Source of the DNA: JAWPMT01 sp965267435
Lineage (GTDB): Bacteria; Bacteroidota; Bacteroidia; Cytophagales; Cyclobacteriaceae
DNA: 64,000 bases
Direction: 5' to 3'
Assembly (NCBI GenBank): GCA_965267435.1
Contig: OZ253960.1
Location: 2,046,001-2,110,000 of the forward strand
Shown here: positions 26,989 to 35,163 of the stretch, piece by piece
How positions within the stretch are numbered: the stretch's first letter is position 1
Layout of the letters: each line of letters opens with the position of its first letter
Program-made: the position numbers and the translations under genes
Notes under the pieces: model-generated
What the model was told of the DNA's origin: nothing
Databases searched by the model: none
Seen by the model: only the letters and a program-made list of their open reading frames with translations

Positions 26989-28485
26989 TCATCGATCATC
27001 GGCTTCATTGTCACTTAATTCCGAGAGCTCCGGGTATTGCTGTTGGACGCGCCCGAATGAAGCCGTGCCGTATTCGCTGCCTTCAAAACTGCTCCTGGCA
27101 GACTGGTACCAATCGCCGAAAGCTTCGAGGTACTGCTCCAACGTATCTGGATACTGCGTGGCCAGGTTGGTAGCTTCGAATGGATCTTCCTGCAAATCAT
27201 AGAGTTCTTCAGGACCATAGAGCTTGAAACCTGTGCCATGGTAGGTGAACTGTTGCCTACTTGCAAAGGCTATCGGTTTTGGGCGCTGCCAGTCCTCCCC
27301 TTTCAACAATGGCAGGACACTGACACCATCAAGGACATTGTTGCCGGTGTTTGGCGTGGTACCGAGGGCCTCCATGACGGTGGGCAGGTAATCAGAGGTC
27401 ACAACTGGCGTCTCCACCACTGCAGGCTGCACTACCGCCGGCCAGACCACCAATCCCGGCACGCGAACGCCGCCCTCATAGAGGCTTCTCTTGCGTCCCC
27501 GAAATCCGCTGGTTCGGCCCGGTGATTGCCAATTGCCTTCAGGGCCATTGTCACTGCAAAACCATATCATCGTGTTGTCAGCGGCCCCCATCTCCGAGAG
27601 TCTCGCCCTGAGCCGGCCGATCTGCTCGTCCATGGCGGTGACGCAGCCGGCGAATTGCTGCATCTTAAAATCCTGATCCTCATACATCGCGGCGTACTCA
27701 GGCCCAGCGATCACCGGCAGGTGCGGCGCATGAAACCAAATCACTGCCAGGAAGGGTCGCTCTCCCTCCACCGACTGTTCAATGAAGGGAATGGCCCGAT
27801 CCATGATCACTCGGGAGTCGTCGCCCCTCAGATTCTCAGTGACTCTCCCCTCGGGCGTCCAATAGGCTGTCCCGTAGTCCTGATGGGCTTGTCCTTCTTC
27901 GAGGTAGTTCCATCCAAATTGTAAGCTTTCGGGTTCCTCGAAAGACGTAGGCTTGAGCATCGGGTCCCAGGTGGGTACCTTCGCCTCTGTCGAAAAATAG
28001 GTATCGAAGCCATGCTCGGTTGGGGGATTGTACAACTCTGGTCTTCCTCCTCGATTGGAGTCTTTGCTCTCCGGAGAAAAGGTCCCCAGGTGCCACTTAC
28101 CGAAATGACCTGTTGCATAACCTTCGGCTTTGAGCAACTCCGCGAGGGTCACCTCCTCAGGACGCAGAATGCCTGAGTTAGCAGTGAAAACCCCGGTCCG
28201 ATAGGGATGCCGACCTGTGAGACAGCTGGCTCGTGTAGGACTGCACACAGGCGCGGCCGCGTAAAAGCGGTTGAAGGTGATGCCTTCTCGTGACATCTGA
28301 TCAAGATGCGGTGTCTTGATGATGGGGTTGCCATTGTAGCCAGTGTCACCCCAACCGAGGTCATCGGCCATCACCAGGATGACATTGGGAGGACCAGGTT
28401 TTTCATCCGGGCCGCAGCTGTAGAAAATGCAGACAAGCGCAAAAAGTAGTAGAAGTCTCATCGAGCGTAAATTATGAATCCGCAT
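26989..28485 (-). CDS. Type I sulfatase, lipoprotein
   Basis: A 498-residue sulfatase with lipobox IFYSC (Cys 24). Metal site MADDLGWGD, modified Cys C81 in CSPTR followed by ASCLTG, then GHFGKWHLG, FCSDNGPEGNW and the C-terminal LYDLQEDPFEATNL. The start at 28485 overlaps the upstream sulfatase stop by 14 bases; a second ATG at 28461 (MRLLLLFALV) gives an equally good lipoprotein signal. It overlaps nothing downstream except the possible early start of the next gene. The close packing implies one transcript with its neighbours. Confidence 0.94.
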   Translation of the reverse strand: MRIHNLRSMRLLLLFALVCIFYSCGPDEKPGPPNVILVMADDLGWGDTGYNGNPIIKTPHLDQMSREGITFNRFYAAAPVCSPTRASCLTGRHPYRTGVFTANSGILRPEEVTLAELLKAEGYATGHFGKWHLGTFSPESKDSNRGGRPELYNPPTEHGFDTYFSTEAKVPTWDPMLKPTSFEEPESLQFGWNYLEEGQAHQDYGTAYWTPEGRVTENLRGDDSRVIMDRAIPFIEQSVEGERPFLAVIWFHAPHLPVIAGPEYAAMYEDQDFKMQQFAGCVTAMDEQIGRLRARLSEMGAADNTMIWFCSDNGPEGNWQSPGRTSGFRGRKRSLYEGGVRVPGLVVWPAVVQPAVVETPVVTSDYLPTVMEALGTTPNTGNNVLDGVSVLPLLKGEDWQRPKPIAFASRQQFTYHGTGFKLYGPEELYDLQEDPFEATNLATQYPDTLEQYLEAFGDWYQSARSSFEGSEYGTASFGRVQQQYPELSELSDNEADDR

Positions 28486-30235
28486 CAGCTACTCGCTCCA
28501 CCTCCACCGAAAACGGAAATATGCGCCTTCCCTTGAAAGCGTAGAAGGGTATCAAGTCACAATCAATCGCCGGCAACCGGACATTCTTCATTTCGATCAC
28601 ATCCGTGGCCTCCTCGTTCGCTTGCTGATGGATGATCTGACCGGCTTCGAGGTACATTCTGCCGCCACCTTCAATGGGCTTCATGAACCTGATCTTGACA
28701 TTGTATGTGCCTTCCGCAATCGCCACCCTCCAAAGACCATGGACCTCCTCAGCATTCCAGACGCCCCGCTCTCCTCCAGCATCATTTCGATTGAGAATGG
28801 TCGGATTCTCGCAGGGGGAACCGATCGCGATTCTCGGCGCGTCCACCAAATTCGGGGAATTCACCAACTCGGTGTACAGTCGATCCAGTTCGCCTTTCAA
28901 CTCTGTCGCAAGACCTGGATTCTGAGATACGATGTTCTCGGACTCGGAAGGGTCGTCATTGACATTGTACAACTCAAAGGCCTCAAGCGGTGCGTCGTAA
29001 TCCGCAAAGCCCACGAGCTTATAGCCAGCCCTCTGCACGGCGATGTTGTTGTAGCGTTCAGGGTATCGCCGGGTCCAGTAAAAGAACAGGGAGCGATCCG
29101 ACCAATCGGCGTCGCCCTCCAAAAGCGGCACCAGACTCCTGCCATCGACGTTAAGATCAGCAGGTAAGCTTGCCCCACACAGCTGCGACAGCGTCGGTAG
29201 TACATCCAAGTGAGCAGTTGTTGCATCGATTTGCCGTGGCTCTGAGTATTTCGACGGATATCTGAAAAAGAAAGGTACCCGCGTGCCACCGCGATAGACA
29301 CTGCCCTTGCGGCCATTCATGTAGTCGTTGTACCGTCGTTGTTGAGGGCCATTGTCGGTCATGAAGATAATGATGGTATTGTCAGCAATGCCCAGCTCGT
29401 CCACCTTGTCCAGCAGCTTGCCAAAGTTCCAATCGATGTTGGAGACCATGCCGTACACTTTTCGGGCATCCTCTTTGTCATTGTCAGTCATCGTATGTCG
29501 AATGGGCTGGTCAGTCGCCGTCGTAGGGTCCACATCCGCGTACATGTCATAATATTCCTGGGGCAACTGCAGGGGTGTATGAGGCGCATTGTAGGCCACA
29601 TAGCAGAAGAACGGATTGCCGCTATTCTGTTCGATAAATTGGAGGGCATTGTCAGTAAAAACGTCGGAGCAATAGCCCGAGTACTGCTCAGTCTCGCCAT
29701 TGTGCCACAAGACGGGATCGAAATAGCTGCTGTCCCTGCCCGCAAAGAAGTTGGTCACATCACCGGGCTGGCCCATACCCCCGGCAAGATGAATCACGGA
29801 TTCGTCAAAACCCTGATCCATGGGTCTGGAAGGATAGTTGTCCCCGAGGTGCCATTTCCCAAAAATGCCAGTCGTGTAGTCGGCTTGCTTCAGCACCTCT
29901 GCCAGCGTCACTTCACCGGGAGCCATGATCGCTCCTCCGTTGTAGGTATCACGAACACCCGTCCTCAGTGAATAGCGCCCAGTGAGAAGGCTGGATCTCG
30001 TCGGTGCACAGACGGGAGACACATGGAAGTTGTCAAACCGCCAACTTTCTTCAGCAAAAGCATCAATCCTTGGCGTTTGAATCAAGCTATTGCCATGGAA
30101 TCCGAGATCGCCATATCCCTGATCATCAGTGATCACCAGGATGACATTGGGGCGGTCGGAATCTACTTTTGTCTCCGGTGTTGACGTGCAAGCTGTCAGC
30201 AGTACCAAGCTGCAAGTGAGTGTTCTTATCATCAT
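28472..30235 (-). CDS. Type I sulfatase with C-terminal beta-sandwich extension, lipoprotein
   Basis: A sulfatase of 587 residues from the ATG at 30235 (MMIRTLTCSLVLLTAC gives a clean lipoprotein signal; an ATG ten codons earlier overlaps the preceding gene). Core motifs are VITDDQGYGD, the modified Cys in CAPTR followed by SSLLTG, GIFGKWHLGD and FMTDNGPQQRR. After the usual end of the catalytic domain (LYNVNDDPSESENI) it carries an extra region of about 120 residues (GGERGVWNAEEVHGLWRVAI...YNVKIRFMKPIEGGGRMYLEAGQI) that looks like a beta-sandwich and may bind carbohydrate. This makes it the longest of the seven sulfatases. Confidence 0.93.
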   Translation of the reverse strand: MMIRTLTCSLVLLTACTSTPETKVDSDRPNVILVITDDQGYGDLGFHGNSLIQTPRIDAFAEESWRFDNFHVSPVCAPTRSSLLTGRYSLRTGVRDTYNGGAIMAPGEVTLAEVLKQADYTTGIFGKWHLGDNYPSRPMDQGFDESVIHLAGGMGQPGDVTNFFAGRDSSYFDPVLWHNGETEQYSGYCSDVFTDNALQFIEQNSGNPFFCYVAYNAPHTPLQLPQEYYDMYADVDPTTATDQPIRHTMTDNDKEDARKVYGMVSNIDWNFGKLLDKVDELGIADNTIIIFMTDNGPQQRRYNDYMNGRKGSVYRGGTRVPFFFRYPSKYSEPRQIDATTAHLDVLPTLSQLCGASLPADLNVDGRSLVPLLEGDADWSDRSLFFYWTRRYPERYNNIAVQRAGYKLVGFADYDAPLEAFELYNVNDDPSESENIVSQNPGLATELKGELDRLYTELVNSPNLVDAPRIAIGSPCENPTILNRNDAGGERGVWNAEEVHGLWRVAIAEGTYNVKIRFMKPIEGGGRMYLEAGQIIHQQANEEATDVIEMKNVRLPAIDCDLIPFYAFKGRRIFPFSVEVERVADADS

Positions 30236-30251
30236 TTGTCGCTTAGTAGAT

Positions 30252-31721
30252 TTAGCGAAGTGCATTGCTTTCCAGTGTTCCTATTTCACGATTGTCGGTA
30301 CCCTTTTCGATCTCCACATTGAGATCTCCCAGTTCCGCCCGGGCCTGCTCCACCACTTCCATTATTTCGGCCACCTTATCCGGATGATAATCGATGACAT
30401 TGTATTGTTCGCCTGGATCCCGCATCATGTTGTATAGTTCAGGCTCCTCTACTGTTGTGCGAATTCTCCGACCGCTACGACCGTCCATACCAGGCTCGGT
30501 ATCATAAGAGCCATAGGTGTGCGGCAGTACCAATTTCCAATTGCCTTTCCGCACAGCGTTCAGATTGTTTCGCCCATAGTAATAGAGAACTGTTTCTCTG
30601 GGGTCAGAAGAAAAGTCTCCTTTCAAAAGTCCGCTGATATCAACGCCATCGATTTTGTTATCAGAGAGTTGACCGCCGGTGATCGAGGCCAGTGTCGGCA
30701 TGAGATCTATGGCACAGGCCAGCTTGCTACAAACGGTTCCCGACGGGATCTCTCCAGGCCATTGCACAATGAAAGGTACCCGTTGTCCCCCGTCCCAACT
30801 GGTCGTTTTTCCCTCCCGGAGTCCTCCTGCCGAACCAGCATGATTCCCGAAGTTGAGCCAGGGTCCATTGTCGGTGGTGAAGATGAAGATGGTATTGTCG
30901 GCGATGCCATTTTGTTCAAGGGCCTTCATCATCTCACCGACTGACCAGTCGATCTCCATCATTACATCACCATAAAATCCCTGTTCACTCTTCCCGCGAA
31001 ACTTATCAGAAACACCCAAAGGGATATGCGCCATGGTGTGCGGTACATAGAGAAAAAAGGATTGATCAGCATTGCGATGAATGAAGTCCACCGCCTTTTC
31101 CGTGTAAAGCGTGGTGAGCTTATCCTGCCCGGCCATATCCGTGATCCTTTCCGCTACCGTATCGCCGACGATCAGGGGCAGTTCCGGGTAGGTAGTCCGC
31201 CGACTTTCGCCTGTGATCAACGAGCCATCGACATCGCTACGAGGCCACATATCATTGGAATAGGGAACCCCTACGTACTCATCGAACCCGTGTTGCCTCG
31301 GAAGGAATTCCTTCTGCCAACCCAAATGCCATTTACCGAAGCAAGCTGTGGCATAGCCCTGATCCTTGAACATTTCCGCCATTGTATATTCATTGGAATG
31401 GATGCCTATATCATGAAAGGGAAATAGCGCACCAGAGATACCGATTCTATTAGGATAGCAACCTGTGAGCAGTCCAGCCCTCGAGGCTGAGCAAACGGGT
31501 TGAGCTGAGTAAAAATTGGTGAATCGCATGCCCTTATTCGCCATTTTGTCGAGATGGGGCGTCTCAAAGCCCGTGGCACCGTACACGCCTACGTCACCGT
31601 ATCCCTCATCATCAATGAAGACCAGTACAACATTGGGCTTTCGCGGTACTTCCTCCGATGGTGCCGGGGCACAATTTTGCAAGAGAATCGCTGCCAGAAC
31701 AGCATAGGCAAGCTTTTTCAT
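30252..31721 (-). CDS. Type I sulfatase, lipoprotein
   Basis: A 489-residue sulfatase, lipobox LLQNC (Cys 17). Metal site VFIDDEGYGD, modified Cys C77 in CSASR (an Ala variant) followed by AGLLTG and CYPNRIGI, then ACFGKWHLGW, FTTDNGPWLNFG and a C-terminal LYNMMRDPGEQYNVIDYHP. It is 43 bases downstream of the next sulfatase in the array and 16 bases upstream of the following one. The residues TPHLDKMANKGMRFTNFYSAQPVCS are typical of secreted marine sulfatases; substrate unknown. Confidence 0.94.
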   Translation of the reverse strand: MKKLAYAVLAAILLQNCAPAPSEEVPRKPNVVLVFIDDEGYGDVGVYGATGFETPHLDKMANKGMRFTNFYSAQPVCSASRAGLLTGCYPNRIGISGALFPFHDIGIHSNEYTMAEMFKDQGYATACFGKWHLGWQKEFLPRQHGFDEYVGVPYSNDMWPRSDVDGSLITGESRRTTYPELPLIVGDTVAERITDMAGQDKLTTLYTEKAVDFIHRNADQSFFLYVPHTMAHIPLGVSDKFRGKSEQGFYGDVMMEIDWSVGEMMKALEQNGIADNTIFIFTTDNGPWLNFGNHAGSAGGLREGKTTSWDGGQRVPFIVQWPGEIPSGTVCSKLACAIDLMPTLASITGGQLSDNKIDGVDISGLLKGDFSSDPRETVLYYYGRNNLNAVRKGNWKLVLPHTYGSYDTEPGMDGRSGRRIRTTVEEPELYNMMRDPGEQYNVIDYHPDKVAEIMEVVEQARAELGDLNVEIEKGTDNREIGTLESNALR

Positions 31722-31764
31722 TGTGAGTAGGTTTTGGGTTTTTGCATATCAGAGAGGCCAGACC

Positions 31765-33108
31765 TCATTGGGTAATTTGTGGAATTTTATCTACTTCGTT
31801 CTCCCATTCGATCAGGCGCAGGAGGTACTCCTGTTTCATTGATGGGTGTTCTGCACTCAAATCCTTAGACTCGGACAAATCAGCCGCGAGGTTGAAAAAG
31901 ACGGTGTCCTCTGCTGTCACAACCAACTTGTAATCTCCCATCCTCATCGCCTTGCGATCCCGGTATCGCCAGAACAAGGGCCTTTCGGGCAGCGTCTGTC
32001 GCTCGAACAGCACAGGCGAAAGATCCACTCCATCCGACACCAGACCCGAACGCTCAATGCCGCAAATGGAAAGTATCGTCGGAAACACGTCCATGGTGAT
32101 CGCCGTTGCATTGGTCTCACCACTTTGAATCTTCCCGGGGAAGTAGCCTATGGCGGGAACACGATGGCCTCCCTCCCACACTTGCCCCTTGCTGCCCCGC
32201 AATGGCCCATTGTTCGCCAGTCGCTCACCACCATTGTCAGAGACGAAGAAGACGAGCGTGTTCTCATCGAGGTTCAGGTCCTGGAGCGTCTTCATCACCC
32301 GGCCTATTCCTTCGTCCATGATCTCGGTCATTTCCATGATTTTGCCATGAACGTCGCCATCACGCCCAATATTGGAAGGGTCTCGTCCCGGCAGGCGATA
32401 GGCAGGATCAGACCTACCCTGAAAGGGATAGTGAGGGGCTTCATGGGCGACGTAAAGGAAGAAGGGTTGGTCTTTATGTCTTCGAATGAAATCAATCGAA
32501 TGCTCGGTGATCAGGTCCGTTGAATAGCCCTCCTCATACAGGGAATCTTCCTTGTCCCACCAGTCATAGATCCCAACACCGTCATAATGTGAGTGATAGT
32601 CGACATTCCCACTGACATATCCCACAAACTCATCGAAACCCTGTCGCACGGGGTTGAACTCCGTTCGGTAGCCCAGGTGCCACTTGCCCATGATACCAGT
32701 TGCATATCCCCCCTCCTTCATGGCGTCGGCGATGGTGACTGCCTCGAGATTCAGCCCTCTATCACGGGCTTCGCCAAAGGCGTACACCACGCCTTCGATG
32801 CCGGTCTTTTGTTGATAGAGTCCCGTCATCAGTGCAGCCCTCGTAGGGGAACACACAGTGCCATTGCTATGGAAATCGGTGAACCGAAGACCATTCGCCG
32901 CGAGCCAGTCAAGATGAGGGGTCGCAATGCTGTCATTGCCGTAGCAACCCAGTTCACCATAGCCCAGATCATCGGCCAGAATCAACACGACATTGGGCTT
33001 TTTGGGAGGTGCGCCCGGCTGACATGCCGCAAGCACGAAGCATAGGCACCATGCCACTGTCAGATTCCACCGAGGGAGCGTATTCAAGGTCGCGTGTAGT
33101 GAGCTCAC
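31765..33108 (-). CDS. Type I sulfatase, lipoprotein
   Basis: A 447-residue sulfatase, lipobox VLAAC (Cys 29). Metal site LADDLGYGELG, modified Cys C86 in CSPTR followed by AALMTG and LYQQKTGIEG, then GIMGKWHLGY, FVSDNGGERLANNG and LRGSKGQVWEGGHRVP. Its ATG follows the stop of the isomerase-like gene without a gap (33109/33108), so the two are translationally coupled. The C-terminus is compact with no extra domain. Confidence 0.94.
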   Translation of the reverse strand: MSSLHATLNTLPRWNLTVAWCLCFVLAACQPGAPPKKPNVVLILADDLGYGELGCYGNDSIATPHLDWLAANGLRFTDFHSNGTVCSPTRAALMTGLYQQKTGIEGVVYAFGEARDRGLNLEAVTIADAMKEGGYATGIMGKWHLGYRTEFNPVRQGFDEFVGYVSGNVDYHSHYDGVGIYDWWDKEDSLYEEGYSTDLITEHSIDFIRRHKDQPFFLYVAHEAPHYPFQGRSDPAYRLPGRDPSNIGRDGDVHGKIMEMTEIMDEGIGRVMKTLQDLNLDENTLVFFVSDNGGERLANNGPLRGSKGQVWEGGHRVPAIGYFPGKIQSGETNATAITMDVFPTILSICGIERSGLVSDGVDLSPVLFERQTLPERPLFWRYRDRKAMRMGDYKLVVTAEDTVFFNLAADLSESKDLSAEHPSMKQEYLLRLIEWENEVDKIPQITQ

Positions 33109-33954
33109 CTAACCCATCACATCCATCACACCCCGGGCATATCCCACACATTCCGCCAGTCCCGGTATCACATCGTCAGCATCCTTTTCAAACTCAAGCG
33201 CCATCACCCCTTGATAATTGATCTCTCTCAACGCCTGAAGGACAGCGGGCATATCGATTACGCCCCTACCGAACTCCACGGATCGACCCGCCGCGGCCGA
33301 TTGGTCCACATCTTTCAGGTGCAGATCATACAACCGATCGGCATATTTCTTAAGGTTCTCAACCGGGTCCAGTTTCAGTCTCTGGACATGGCCGATGTCA
33401 ATGCATAACCCGACGCGCGCATCCAGCGACTTGACCTTTTCGTAGGTGACTTCCGGCGTCGGGTAGACATCATCACCGGGTCCGTGATTATGTATCGCTA
33501 CCTTGATATTCGTTTCCTTCACATTGCGCTCCACAAGCGGCAGCAGCTCGTGATTAGGCACGCCAATGATCGTTTGTATCCCGGCCGCTTTTGCGTAGCG
33601 AAAGGCATTGTTCACTTCGTCTTCTGATTTCATGTAAATGACGCCAGCCCCGTACAGGGTCAGCCCGGCCTTCGTCACTTTGTCGGCGGCAGCTTTTATA
33701 TCGGCATCGCTACTCTCGAGCGGCAGGTGCATGCTCTTCAAGCACAACATTTTCATCCCCAGACGCTTGGTCATCTCTATGGTCTCATCGAGCGAATAGC
33801 TCCTGGTCGTATACGATGCTAGACCCAGTTCCAAATTGGCAGCCTGGGGTCGAGTGGCAGAATAGTTTCGGGTTGATGCACCCATTGCGGGAGTCGCTGC
33901 TGCGAGGCCACCCAGGCCCAATAGTTTCAGGAATGACTTTCGTGAGTATTTCAT
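33109..33954 (-). CDS. Sugar phosphate isomerase/epimerase-like TIM-barrel protein, exported
   Basis: From the ATG at 33954 this is a 281-residue protein with a Tat-like signal (MKYSRKSFLKLLGLGGLAAATPAMGA). The upstream 24 codons in frame are unlikely to be translated. The rest is a xylose isomerase-like TIM barrel: LELGLASYTTRSYSLDETIEM, AIHNHGPGD (metal-site His), GLCIDIGHVQRL (Asp/His) and DLHLKDVD near the C-terminus. Exported members of this family are common in polysaccharide-degrading Bacteroidota and Planctomycetes and may act on sugars in the periplasm; substrate unknown. It lies between the GH16 and sulfatase genes, with a 63-bp hairpin repeat upstream. Confidence 0.87.
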   Translation of the reverse strand: MKYSRKSFLKLLGLGGLAAATPAMGASTRNYSATRPQAANLELGLASYTTRSYSLDETIEMTKRLGMKMLCLKSMHLPLESSDADIKAAADKVTKAGLTLYGAGVIYMKSEDEVNNAFRYAKAAGIQTIIGVPNHELLPLVERNVKETNIKVAIHNHGPGDDVYPTPEVTYEKVKSLDARVGLCIDIGHVQRLKLDPVENLKKYADRLYDLHLKDVDQSAAAGRSVEFGRGVIDMPAVLQALREINYQGVMALEFEKDADDVIPGLAECVGYARGVMDVMG

Positions 33955-34050
33955 GGTTAGGTCAGTAAGTGCGTAGGTGTAAAATACACAATACGGAGTT
34001 ATGAATTTGGATCTTGGTTCTTGCACCTTGGTTGATTGATTTGGGCGGCC

Positions 34051-34113
34051 CCCTGAAGTGAGAGAAAGTCCACCCAGTCACATTTTGGCGTGCTGTGTAT
34101 CTCTACTTCAGGG
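34051..34113. repeat. 63-bp hairpin repeat, copy B
   Basis: CCCTGAAGTGAGAGA and TCTCTACTTCAGGG pair as in copy A (22475-22537); total length is the same, 63 bases, but the loop differs. The third stem pair is C-G here against G-C in copy A. It lies in the 288-base gap between the GH16 stop and the isomerase-like start, where it may form a processing or termination structure. A further GC-rich stretch follows (CCGGGCTCTCCCTTTTATC). Confidence 0.6.
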
Positions 34114-34242
34114 ACCGGGCTCTCCCTTTTATCACGGCCGCGCGACCCATCCCGCCAGCCGCGCCGGATATCAGCTCGATCCCTGCCGCAGTTCGGCCAT
34201 TGTTGTTCGTTCCTGGTTCTTTGTCCATCAACCCGCCATCCA

Positions 34243-35163
34243 TCAACTTCCTTCCCCCTTCTGATAAACGCGCACGTAGTCAATCTCATACCTGGTCGGA
34301 AAACTGGTTTTGGAAGGGTCGCCACCTTGCGTCCCACCGATAGCAAGATTCAATAGGATGTAGTGGGAAGTTTCCCTCAAGGGGTTATTTACCTCCCCGC
34401 GCTGATTGACTGTTTCGTCCAGATCGATGGTATTGAGCAAGAGGCTGTCCAGAAAAATATCAATCGAGGTGGCGTCCCACTCCATTCTCCACACGTGGAA
34501 CTTCTTCCAAAATCCGGGATCCCCGATCTGCTCCACGGGGATCTTCGCATCATCCCACGGCGCCTGATAACGCTTCTCTCCAGCCCATGCGGCATTCGCG
34601 AGAATACCACCATCGTAGTATTCCATGATGTCAATCTCCCCTCCTGTTGGCCATTCGTGACCAGAACCCAGCGTCCAGATAGCGGGCCACAGTCCCTCCT
34701 CCGGGACGATTCGAGCGCTCACCTCGAAGATGCCATATTGCCAATCATGTAGGCCTCTGGTGGTTACACTGGCAGAAGTGTACTGGACATCCGGCCTCTC
34801 CGTTCTCCAATCATCAGAGCCCTCCACGTAGTTGGGATTGGGCATAGTCTCGCGCCTTCCTTCGATCACCAGCAGGCCATCCTCACAAAAAGCGTTGTTA
34901 GCTTGGTACCACTGCAGTTCTCGGTTCCGAACAAACCCGCTCTCGAACGTCCATTTTGCCGGGTCTGGGACTCCATTGTAGTCAAATTCATCAGACCAGA
35001 CCAATTCGTAATTACTGAGATCCTCCATGGGTTGATATCCAAGGGGATGATCTTGACGACCATTACCGCACGCGATACAGACGGCACAGAGAATCAAGGC
35101 CCATTGACGTATCGAGCAGATGCTCCCCGGCACTACGGATGCAGGAGCTAGGAGGTGCTCCAT
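34243..35163 (-). CDS. Glycoside hydrolase family 16, laminarinase-like lipoprotein
   Basis: A 306-residue GH16 protein. The catalytic signature ExDxxE is GEIDIMEYYD, with the two glutamates acting as nucleophile and acid/base. The N-terminal core starts LVWSDEFDYNGVPDPAKWTFESG and the last strand is RYEIDYVRVYQK, the usual limits of the family. A lipobox (VCIAC) follows a hydrophobic stretch, so it is probably an outer-membrane or periplasmic lipoprotein. The EIDIME form, with an extra residue in the bulged strand, is typical of beta-1,3-glucanase-like members, but activity on a sulfated galactan cannot be excluded. Its start overlaps the upstream sulfatase stop by 16 bases. Confidence 0.9.
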   Translation of the reverse strand: MEHLLAPASVVPGSICSIRQWALILCAVCIACGNGRQDHPLGYQPMEDLSNYELVWSDEFDYNGVPDPAKWTFESGFVRNRELQWYQANNAFCEDGLLVIEGRRETMPNPNYVEGSDDWRTERPDVQYTSASVTTRGLHDWQYGIFEVSARIVPEEGLWPAIWTLGSGHEWPTGGEIDIMEYYDGGILANAAWAGEKRYQAPWDDAKIPVEQIGDPGFWKKFHVWRMEWDATSIDIFLDSLLLNTIDLDETVNQRGEVNNPLRETSHYILLNLAIGGTQGGDPSKTSFPTRYEIDYVRVYQKGEGS

